From the NCBI GenBank assembly GCA_008000375.1, contig SMOI01000402.1:1-27145 (forward strand): a DNA stretch of 27,145 nucleotides, written 5' to 3'. A program made the position numbers and the translations under genes. The DNA comes from Poteriospumella lacustris. Lineage: Eukaryota > Sar > Chrysophyceae > Chromulinales > Dinobryaceae. The notes under the pieces are model-generated. The model was given only the letters and a program-made list of their open reading frames with translations. It made no database searches and was not told the origin of the DNA. Below are positions 18,561-26,597 of the stretch, in pieces (positions within the stretch are counted from its first letter, which is position 1; every line of letters begins with the position of its first letter).

Positions 18561-19572
18561 ATGCAAACCGATGAGGTAACGAAAACTCACGCTGGGATAT
18601 TGCTGGCAGCTGTCTCACCGTTGTGTTCTTTGTTATTAGATCACTCTACCGACAAAGCTTGCACCTCGTACCTTCCGCCCGATCGCCATTGAGCTTGATT
18701 TGTGTTTGTACCGTACGGTAACCGAACTCTGTGGCAACCGCGTGTTACCATTCGGGGTCCGACAGATCATCAAGGACTATGCCTGGGCGTCGTTTGACAA
18801 CGAAACACTACGAGAGGCTGTAGAACTGTGGTGTGAAGACCGAGCCACCGCTCTACAGCGATATGGCGACATCAACGATTGGGACGTCAGCCGAGTCACC
18901 AACATGGGCGGCCTCTTCTTCTCTACCGACTTCAACGATTGCATTGACCGATGGGACGTTCGCCAGGTCACCTTGATGATGGATATGTTCGCCGCTGCCA
19001 CTCAATTCAATCAGCCGTTGTCATTGTGGGAGGTGGGGCAGGTCACCGACATGACTTGCATGTTTCAGGACGCGTTCGCGTTCAACCAGCCCTTGTCTAC
19101 GTGGGATGTCCACAACGTCACGAAGATGAACGCGATGTTCAATGAAGCGTCGTCGTTCAATCAACCGTTGTCGACGTGGGATGTCTCGCAGGTGACGAAT
19201 ATGGGCAACATGTTTTTGGCCGCCACGTCGTTCAACCAACCGCTGTCCACGTGGGATGTCCACAACGTCACGACAATGTGTGGGATGTTTTATCGCGCCA
19301 CGTCGTTCAATCAACCGCTCGCCACGTGGGATGTCTCGCAGGTGACGAATATGAAAGGCATGTTTGGTCGAGCGGCGTTGTTCAATCAGCCGTTGTCGAC
19401 GTGGCGGGTGCGTCAGGTGACCGATATGAGTTACATGTTTAGCCACGCCGAGGCCTTCAACCAGTCGTTAGCGACGTGGGTGGTGCGTCACGATACGAAT
19501 ATGGATGGGCTGTTGGATGGAGCGTCGTCGTTTCAAGAAACAAGGCCTGTGAGGGAACGAGACTGGGGTTAG
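18561..19572 (+). CDS. BspA-type (DUF285) repeat protein, copy 2, with a 15-nt first exon
   Basis: Exons 18561-18575 and 18640-19572; 64-nt intron (GTAACG to TTATTAG); 315 residues. Without splicing the frame has no ATG near the conserved start: the Met of copies 1 and 3 (PIAMELD) is Ile here (ATT, PIAIELD). Exon 1 reads ATG CAA ACC GAT GAG and joins in frame to ITLPTKLAPRTFRPIAIELD. Copy 4 has the same arrangement, which supports the model. Residues about 24-85 are the shared module (LDLCLYRTVTELCG, RVLPFGVRQIIKDYAW), followed by about nine 25-residue repeats. The last repeats (ATWVVRHDTNMDGLLDG) and the tail RPVRERDWG are almost identical to copy 3. No signal peptide. The 3' flank is also duplicated after copy 3. 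Confidence 0.85.
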
Positions 19573-20055
19573 GTTAGGAGTTGGCGGCGCTGGGGCGTGG
19601 TCGACTTCAGCGTGGCTGGTTTCCAGCCAATTCTTGGTGTGATGTTGAGCCTGATGTTGAGCTGTGAGGATGAGCGGCGGTGAAATAGACCGGGAGTGAG
19701 TCACTCCATCCCACGAACAGGCTCAGTCTCTGTGTGGGGAGAGGTACGTTGACTCACTTGTCAGTGATAAATAGTGGTATTTGTTGTAGAAATAGTAAGT
19801 AAAAACTAGTATTGTTTGTGTATATAAATGACCCAGCCCTCACATACCACCTCCATACCCACCAGCCCTGCAAGCAGTATGGCACAACTCAACAAAACCA
19901 ATACAGTAGGGAATTACGAGAACGTTTATTACCGTACACAACCAAATTATCCCAGCTATACAGTTTTCATTGATCATATTCATTGAGTCAGCAAACCACT
20001 CCTGTCAGTTGTGGGAGAAGCACTCTTCGTGGGAAGCACTCTTCGAGAGGACCCA
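19573..20055. other. Intergenic region; start duplicated after copy 3
   Basis: The first ~170 bp resemble 21755-21890: both begin TTAGGAG(T)TGGCGGCGCTG and share ACGAACAGGC followed by CAGTCT-TGTG. This marks the 3' side of the copy 2/copy 3 duplication. The remainder is unique, with a direct repeat GAAGCACTCTTCG near 20030-20052. Confidence 0.55.
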
Positions 20056-20710
20056 CTACGGCATGATGTTCTCATCATTCCACAAGAAAAGATTGAACTT
20101 GTTCTCGAATTCGCGTCGAGCATCCGCTAAGTCTCGTTTCAGGGTCCTGGTTTCTCTACTTAGCTCATCACATTGACCTTCCATTTCAAGAATCTTCTGG
20201 AGTAGGTTCTCGTTGTTTGTCTTCAAAGTATCAATTGCCCGAGCGTTTGCATTAACCTTCGTGCTCAAAGAGACAACGGTTTCGTAGAGACTATCGAATC
20301 GCTGCTTTTTTCGTTCTTCAACCTCCGCAATCCGTTGCTTTGACCGGTCTTCAACCTCCGCAATCTTCAAGTTGCATTCATCATCTGTGATACCTAACGC
20401 CCACTGCACGTTTCACTTGATCATCAACAGATTCTTCTTCGGTCTGTTGAATGTAAACTTTCTGGTTGGAAAAATACCAGTTGGTAAGGCCAACAAGAGC
20501 ATAACTGGCTGCCGCAATAACACAAACCTCTTGCACTTCCTTCTCTTGATTGTGATTGGTGAGAAAGTTGGAGCCCTGTGGTATGATCCCGCAGAGAAAT
20601 GGGAAATAGGTACCCAACGTGCGATGTGCGACTGTGGGGAATCTGTGGTACACGTTTACGAACTTATACGAAACATAGAAGCACTTGGTGAAGCATTTGA
20701 GAACGTACAT
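20056..20710 (-). pseudogene. Coiled-coil protein ORF, probably frameshifted
   Basis: The downstream frame (20056-20409) encodes about 117 residues rich in heptads (IAEVEDRSKQRIAEVEERKK and later LSRETRTLKRDLADARREFE), a clear coiled coil. It has no usable ATG: it opens just after a TGA and first reads a GTG. The upstream frame (ATG at 20710) includes a hydrophobic stretch and QTEEESVDDQVKRA, then runs into the same region out of frame. VKRA followed by LGITDDEC would read smoothly if about 7 nt near 20394-20405 were absent. I therefore read it as one broken gene, or one with an intron I could not place. It sits between BspA copies 2 and 3 on the opposite strand and shares nothing with them. 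Confidence 0.4.
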
Positions 20711-20821
20711 GAACGTTTCGATTGTTCATCGGTCGGTGACTCGTCGTGGAGAAGAAGAATGAAGAAATGAAAAAGTATTTCACATGCGATATCTATTCAA
20801 TGCAAATCAACCAACCCCACC

Positions 20822-21754
20822 ATGATCGTCCCACACGAAGACGCAGCTCCTTCCTATCATCCGATAGCCATGGAGCTCGATTTGTGTTTGTACCGCTTCG
20901 TGACTGAACGTTGCGGAGATCGCGTCTTGCCGTTTGGGGTTCGACAGATGATCAAGCAGTACGCGTGGGTGGCATTTGACAACGAAACGATACGAAAGGC
21001 TGTGAAACTGTGGTGTGAAGACCGTGCGGTCGCTCGGCAGCGATATGGCGACATCAACGATTGGGACGTGAGTCGGGTCACTAACATGGCCGCCCTCTTC
21101 TTTTGTTCCTACTTCAACGATTGCATTGACCGATGGGACGTTCGCCAGGTTACCTCGATGCTCAACATGTTCGGCTGTGCCACGGAATTCAATCAGCCGT
21201 TGTCCTCGTGGGACGTGGGGCAGGTGACCGACATGAGTGGCATGTTTCAGGAAGCGTATTCGTTTAACCAGCCCTTGTCTACGTGGAATGTCCATAACGT
21301 CACAACGATGCATGCGATGTTTAGTGGAGCGTCGTCGTTCAATCAACCATTGTCGACGTGGGATGTCTCGCAGGTGACGAATATGGGCAACATGTTTTTC
21401 TCGACCACATCGTTCAACCAACCGCTGTCCACGTGGGATGTACGTCACGTCACGACGATGTGTGGGTTGTTTTATCGCGCTACAGTATTCAATCAACCGC
21501 TCGCCACGTGGGATGTCTCGCAGGTGACGAATATGAAGGGAATTTTCCGTCGAGCGGCGTTGTTCAATCAGCCGTTGTCGACGTGGCGGGTGCGGCAAGT
21601 GACCGATATGAGTTATATGTTTAGCCACGCCGAGGCCTTCAACCAGTCGTTAGCGACGTGGGTGGTGAGTCACGATACGATTATGGATGGGCTGTTGGAT
21701 GGAGCGTCGTCGTTTCAAGAGACAAGGCCTGTGAGGGAACGAGACTGGGGTTAG
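20822..21754 (+). CDS. BspA-type (DUF285) repeat protein, copy 3 (mosaic)
   Basis: A 310-residue single-exon gene with ATG in the same CCACCATGA context as copy 1. It has the shared module (LDLCLYRFVTERCG, RVLPFGVRQMIKQYAW), about nine 25-residue BspA repeats, and the tail RPVRERDWG. The leader and first ~55 codons match copy 1. About 21001-21089 match copy 4 with three differences. From the first repeats to beyond the stop it matches copy 2. An out-of-frame uORF (20800-20907) overlaps the start, as in copy 1, and is longer here. No signal peptide. Predicted intracellular solenoid binding protein; partner unknown. The intact frame, despite its mosaic origin, suggests function is retained or the event is recent. 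Confidence 0.85.
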   Translation: MIVPHEDAAPSYHPIAMELDLCLYRFVTERCGDRVLPFGVRQMIKQYAWVAFDNETIRKAVKLWCEDRAVARQRYGDINDWDVSRVTNMAALFFCSYFNDCIDRWDVRQVTSMLNMFGCATEFNQPLSSWDVGQVTDMSGMFQEAYSFNQPLSTWNVHNVTTMHAMFSGASSFNQPLSTWDVSQVTNMGNMFFSTTSFNQPLSTWDVRHVTTMCGLFYRATVFNQPLATWDVSQVTNMKGIFRRAALFNQPLSTWRVRQVTDMSYMFSHAEAFNQSLATWVVSHDTIMDGLLDGASSFQETRPVRERDWG

Positions 21755-22385
21755 GAGTGGCGGCGCTGTTCCCCAGCGGAGCCTCGATGATTGTTGGTGT
21801 GATGTGGTGTGATGTGATTCATGGGCCTCTTTGGTGAGTAAGTCGCTCCGTTCAACGAACAGGCCAGTCTATGTGCGGGGGGGTGGCGGTCAGGAAGTGA
21901 TAGACAAGATAAGAGGCTATGCCTGCACTACCGCGTGTCCGTTAGAGTATATGTAGACGGTATGAGAACTGGCCACCGTAGCATTCAAATCGAACGTACC
22001 GGTACCGGTAGGGAACTGTATCCGGTCAGAGAGAGAGGAGAGTGCGACCCTGTTTTTTTCGGTGATTGTACATTGTCTGTGATGGATTCTCTTTTTGTTG
22101 TGGTGTTGTTGCACTCCTTACTTGTACTAGTCGATGTGTACAACATTGGTAGGTTGAGGTACACTATGTATAGTGGATTTCGACCCACTGGTTGTACAAT
22201 AGTACTTCAGTAGCAGCGATCGAAGTTGATCAGATGGATATCTTCTCAGCTATTCTTCGTCTTGGATCACCAAACGGCGTGTATCACATTCAAGAACAGT
22301 TTTCTGAAGTACAGTGGATTCAAAAGGATTCTGAGAAGGCCAGCTTCTGCTGACAGAACAAATACGTGGAGAATTCTCTCGTGAA
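21755..22385. other. Intergenic region between copies 3 and 4
   Basis: Begins with sequence homologous to the 3' flank of copy 2. A 39-codon ATG frame at 22234-22353 has protein-like composition but no match, and lies in the leader of copy 4, where it might act as a uORF. Otherwise nothing recognised. Confidence 0.5.
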
Positions 22386-23162
22386 ATGCAAACCAGCAGC
22401 GAGGTGAGAAGAACCGCGTTAAATTGTGATTGATATCTACTATCTCACGAGACCAGCAATGCACAGATCACCCAAGCCACTGCGATCCCTCCTCAAGATG
22501 ACACGGATCGCACCTACTGTCCGATATCCACGGTGGTGGATTTGTGTCTGTTCCGCGTCGTGAGCGATCTCTGTGGCGGCCGAGTGCTACCGTTTGGGGT
22601 CCGTCAGAGCATCAAGGACTATACCTTTGAGGCGTTCGATAACCAAACACTACCAATGGCCGTGAAACTGTGGTGTGAAGACCGTGCGGTCGCTCGACAG
22701 CGATATGGCGAGATCAACGATTGGGACGTGAGTCGGGTCACTAACATGGACTCGCTCTTCAGTGGGAGAACCACATTTAACGATCGTATCGATCATTGGG
22801 ACGTGGGACACGTCGTGTCGATGAAAAATATGTTCTCCTTCACCGCGGCGTTTAACCAACCGCTGGCGGCGTGGGATGTGCGCCAGGTGACCAACATGAC
22901 CGGTATGTTCGCCCGGGCCTCCGCTTTCAATCAGCCACTGGACACGTGGAACGTTAGTCAGGTGACCAATATGACGACGATGTTCACTGGGGCGTCGTCG
23001 TTCAATCAGCCACTCTCCTCGTGGGATGTGAGTTGCGTCACCGACATGAGCCACATGTTCAGCCGCGCCTCGTCGTTCAATCAGTCGTTATCCACGTGGG
23101 ATGTGAGTCGCGTCAAGAATGCACCGTCGTCATCACAACAACAACGACAACAAGCAAGATGA
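22386..23162 (+). CDS. BspA-type (DUF285) repeat protein, copy 4, short, with an 18-nt first exon
   Basis: Exons 22386-22403 and 22467-23162; 63-nt intron (GTGAGA to GCACAG); 237 residues. Exon 1 reads ATG CAA ACC AGC AGC GAG, closely matching exon 1 of copy 2, and exon 2 again begins with ATC ACC. Unspliced, the frame offers only GTG at the conserved position (TVVDLCLFR). The shared module is present (VVSDLCGGRVLPFGVRQ), then only about six repeats. After STWDVSRVKN the frame leaves the repeat pattern and ends in a Ser/Gln-rich tail (PSSSQQQRQQAR). No more repeat sequence follows the stop, so the shortening is a real deletion or replacement of the 3' part rather than a simple stop. Function as for the family, possibly reduced. 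Confidence 0.8.
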
Positions 23163-23976
23163 GACCGGTGCATCTCTTATTCTGCGTGATCGTGATGGAG
23201 AAGTTGACCATGTCGATCGTTGCGCCTGTCGATGAGTGTTGATGTGCGGCGAAGTGGACCGTTGCCTGTATCCCACGTCTGCAGTCCCACGTCTGCCGTC
23301 CAATGTCGGCTGATTGCGTTGTCGTTTTAACATACGGGGCAAGTCCACGTTGGCGTAAATAGGGACTCCTGGTGGCACAGAGGAGAGGTCGCTGGTGCTA
23401 CGAAGGGTGTTCTCTCTCTCTCTTGTTTCTCTTGTTGAAAGCGATCTACTAATTACACCTGCAGTTCGTCAGTCATCCAGCCATCTGTCTCAACCACTAA
23501 CTACCTCCTGTTATTGACAACCCCATTGATGTGTTTGCTACGCGCCCGGCTCACACCACTAATAGCGACACACGCCACGGGTCACGGGTCACACGGCGGA
23601 CGTTCATCCTGTATCCCACGAGAAGCGAGCTCTAATAAAACTGGAGTTCTGAATGTGAAAATATTGATTGATGGCACGCCACAAACAAGCCAAGGGGTGG
23701 TGGGTACGTTACCATTGTGGGTAGCCGCACTGGGCAGCGGGTCTATACCTAGTACGTTTGTCTTGCATTATTGTATGGTACACATTGTTCATATTTCGTC
23801 CGACAGTTGTACTGGCCGCTTCCAGCCCACGTCGTCGTCGTCGTCTCCGTCGTCGCCGTCGTCCACGGTCGACGATGGTTGTTTGCTCAAACTGAAGATG
23901 ATTCTCATAGTTAAATAGCTCCAGGCGCTTTCATTATGGGCCGAACGGGATCGATCGTCAACACTAACGCGCCATC
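23163..23976. other. Intergenic region between copies 4 and 5
   Basis: A plus frame at 23514-23918 starts at TTG and ends in a (CGT)n-like Ser/Pro tract near 23833-23870; it is not called. There are TC-rich (about 23412-23424) and CGTCGT simple tracts. No RNA gene seen. Confidence 0.5.
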
Positions 23977-24977
23977 ATGCCAACCAGAGCTGAATCACAA
24001 GACAATGCGCCTCGCTCCGAACCGGTCATCGCGATGGTGTTGGATTTGTGTCTGTACCGCGTCGTGACCGAGCGTTGTGAGGGCCGAGTCTTGCCATACG
24101 CCGTTCGACAAATGATCAAGGACTATGCATGGGTGACATTTGACAACGACACACTTCGAATGGCCGCACGACTGTGGTGCCGCGATCAAGCGACCGCGCG
24201 TAAACGATACGGCGAGATCAACGATTGGGACGTGAGCAGGGTAACCAACATGGCGTCACTGTTCAGCCGTAGCACTTTCAACGATTGCATAAGTCGTTGG
24301 GATGTACGAAACGTCACGTCGATGAGAGGCATGTTTGCGTTCGCGCGACAGTTCAACCAGCCGCAAGTTCCATGGCGCCACGTCCTTCAATCAACCGTTG
24401 GAGACCTGGGATATGCGTCAGGTCACTGATATCAGTGGGCTGTTTGATGGCGCTGCATCGTTCAACCAGCCGCTCTCGACGTGGAACGTGCATCACGTGC
24501 GGAGTATGAGCCGTGCGTTTGACGGAGCCGAGGTCTTCAACCAGCCGTTGTCCACGTGGAATGTGAGTCAGGTCAACGATATGAGCTACCTGTTCTTTGG
24601 GGCGTCCTCGTTCAACCAGCCGTTGGACACGTGGGACGTACGGCAGGTGACGACGATGCGTGGTATGTTCAGCGGCACCACGTCGTTCAATCAACCGTTG
24701 GCCCCCTGATGTGCGCGCCGTCACGGACATGAGTTATATGTTTAGTCGCGCGTTGGTGTTCAATCAGTCGTTGTCGAAGTGGGAGGTGAGCCGTGTGACG
24801 AACCTGAGTGGTATGTGGTGTGGCGCCGTGTCCTTCGACCAGCCGCTGGACGCGTGGGACGTGCGCCTGGTCACGAGTATGAGTGGTATGTTTCTGGGCG
24901 CGTCGAAGTTCAACCAGCCGTTGGACACCTGGCGGGTGGACGGTGGTGGTGGTGGGGGGGGGGGCGGGCAGAGGTGA
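23977..24977 (+). pseudogene. BspA-type (DUF285) repeat gene, copy 5, with two frameshifts
   Basis: Starts with ATG at 23977 (MPTRAESQDNAP), the shared module (LDLCLYRVVTERCEG, RVLPYAVRQMIKDYAW) and one or two repeats. At 24363-24365 the frame breaks inside FNQP: about 17 residues of the expected repeat are missing, and the pattern resumes one base off as FHGATSFNQPLETWDM. At about 24705-24709 a TGG GAT is reduced to TGAT (two G lost), creating a TGA; the pattern resumes in the third frame as RAVTDMSYMFSRA. It ends at 24975-24977 after a Gly run encoded by GGT repeats and an 11-G tract. No GT-AG introns fit either break. Roughly ten repeats were present originally. Either a pseudogene or, for the second break, an assembly error. 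Confidence 0.75.
24942..24964 (+). repeat. (GGT)n followed by an 11-G homopolymer
   Basis: Encodes the poly-Gly end of copy 5. Homopolymers this long are error-prone in sequencing, so the true C-terminus of copy 5 is uncertain. Confidence 0.85.
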
Positions 24978-25424
24978 GCCAGGTTCACTGATACATGGCT
25001 CGGGCAGTTGACGCGTTGGTGAGGGCCACGGATAACAGCCTTGCCATGGGGGTCGCGGGGGAGCTTCGACTGACCAAGGCGAAGGACAACTGCGACTGGC
25101 TGGTAGATGGGAAGGCTTCTGGCCGACAGTGGGGGCCGTGTCCTGTCGTTAGTCCTTTTGGCCTCTGGACTGGCGGTTTCTGGGCGGTTCAAAGGCGGCC
25201 CTTTCCCTCGCTAATCTCTGCGGTATGGCTGGAGCCCCCGTCCTCGAGGAGATCATAGGACACACCAGAACAAACGCTCTTACCACTCGCACGTCGCATC
25301 GTTTCGGTGCGGTCGTCTCTCCGTTCACTTGTCCGTCGGCGTTTTCGACCTGCGCTACGCTACTTGAGGGCAGTCACCCTCAATATGTAGTACGCGTTGA
25401 CGTAGAATAGAATAAGGAAACGCA

Positions 25425-25479
25425 CTTGGTAAAGGAAAGAACCCACTTTGGGTGGGTCCTCTTGGTAAAGGAAAGAACC
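25425..25479. repeat. Two copies of a 19-nt element around a small hairpin
   Basis: CTTGGTAAAGGAAAGAACC occurs at 25425-25443 and again at 25461-25479. Between them ACCCAC...GTGGGT can pair. Confidence 0.85.
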
Positions 25480-25819
25480 TACGCGATCGGTGAACCCGTT
25501 TGGTCACAGCGGTAGCATAAATAATTGCGTCGAATCGGCCAGCCCCTCCCCACAACGCAAGCGTATGGTCGGTGGTCGGTGGTTGATGCGACCACAGCTT
25601 AGGCCTGCTTTGAATGTTTGTTAGCTGCCTTCGGTATACTTGGTCAAACAAGGCATCGACTTGTTCATTGTTCGATAGCTTCTGTTGACCGGAAGTCCCT
25701 CCTCTCTACCTTTTGCTTGTCCGCCTTCTGCCCACCAAACGTGTCTCTATCTCCTTCCGCTCTTCTGTATGGACGGACAGGGTCTACGTGCAGTACGTAC
25801 TGTAGTCGAGCGCGAGAGA

Positions 25820-25831
25820 GGGGGGGGGGGG
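25820..25831. repeat. 12-G homopolymer
   Basis: Uninterrupted G run after a short GA tract. No coding context. Confidence 0.85.
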
Positions 25832-25905
25832 CTTCATGAAGTACTTCGAGAGATTACACGGAGAAAGGCCCTGAAGTCCGATGGGGCGTGCATCTACGGT
25901 GCACC

Positions 25906-25994
25906 GTCGCTGTCCTGATCGTCGCTGTCCTGATCGTCGTCGCCCTCATCGTCCTACGTTAAAAGCGTCGCCCCATCGCTGTGCTACGTTAAAA
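25906..25994. repeat. Two short duplicated units
   Basis: GCTGTCCTGATCGTC appears twice in tandem, then CTACGTTAAAAGCG twice about 25-30 bp apart. These are local duplications of unknown meaning. Confidence 0.75.
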
Positions 25995-26535
25995 GCGGTC
26001 CCCGCAGTGGTCGTCATTGGCAACGCAGTCTGGGCTTTCTTCCTGGCTTCGCGTATCCTAAGCAATCAGTAGTCACAGCACAAGGCACAGCAGGTGTTGC
26101 ATGAGAATTCACGGCACACAATGCGTCAGGTGCGTCCACCGGCATTCAGGAACTTACGTGGCCGCCAAGCGATCAGATCGCTCTTCTTCTCGGACAGTGA
26201 CTCGTCTGACTCTGGTGCAGGGTGTCACCGTCCAGCTGCTGCGCGTCACATTCATAAAAGCTGCCCTAGAACCGGACGTGGTGACGACGTCTCGTTTCCA
26301 GGCGGGTGGCCGAGGTGACCTTGGTGCGCTCCGAATTGTCCGTTGGGTACCCCGGGTCGTGATACCGTTCCCAGGCGGTCAGCCACCTGGTCGGTGTCTT
26401 GGCGTCATCTAGGAGAAGAGTGCTTGAGACTTCCTCCGCGAACTGATAAGGTGGCGTGGTGCGACGGGAACTAGAATTCGTGTTCCATGGGATCGGCTCT
26501 TTTCAATGGAAACGGCGCAACAAAGTTCTTATACG

Positions 26536-26597
26536 GATGGTTTGTAAAGTTTAGTTCTGATTACCAGATGGTTTGTAACGTTTAGTTCTGATTACCA
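26536..26597. repeat. 31-bp tandem repeat, two copies
   Basis: 26536-26566 and 26567-26597 are identical except for one base (TAAAG versus TAACG). The second copy overlaps the stop codon of the minus-strand fragment ending at 26592. Confidence 0.95.

Larger units (their letters stand above)
24978..26591. other. Gene-poor, repeat-rich region
   Basis: Several ATG frames of 60-100 codons exist (for example at 24995, 25225 and 26101), but none resembles a known protein, and they overlap each other. The region holds a repeated 19-nt element at 25425 and 25461, a 12-G tract at 25820-25831, duplicated short units at about 25906-25994 and a 31-bp tandem repeat at its right end. Confidence 0.5.

Noticed and set aside
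16385-21628. Long minus-strand frames across BspA copies 1-3 (170, 141 and 273 codons; RRQRLIERRG-type repeats)
   Set aside because: They simply mirror the 75-bp sense repeats. Sense frames have proper ATG or spliced starts and match a known repeat family.
22234-22353. 39-codon ATG frame upstream of copy 4
   Set aside because: Too short and unmatched to call a gene; noted only as a possible uORF.
15614-24977. CRISPR array or bacterial operon reading of the regular ~75-bp repeats
   Set aside because: The repeats are coding, contiguous and diverged, with no spacers. Introns and the tRNA structure show a eukaryotic genome.
26101-26412. 103-codon ATG frame on the plus strand
   Set aside because: No recognisable domain, overlaps another open frame of similar length, and composition resembles chance in GC-rich sequence.
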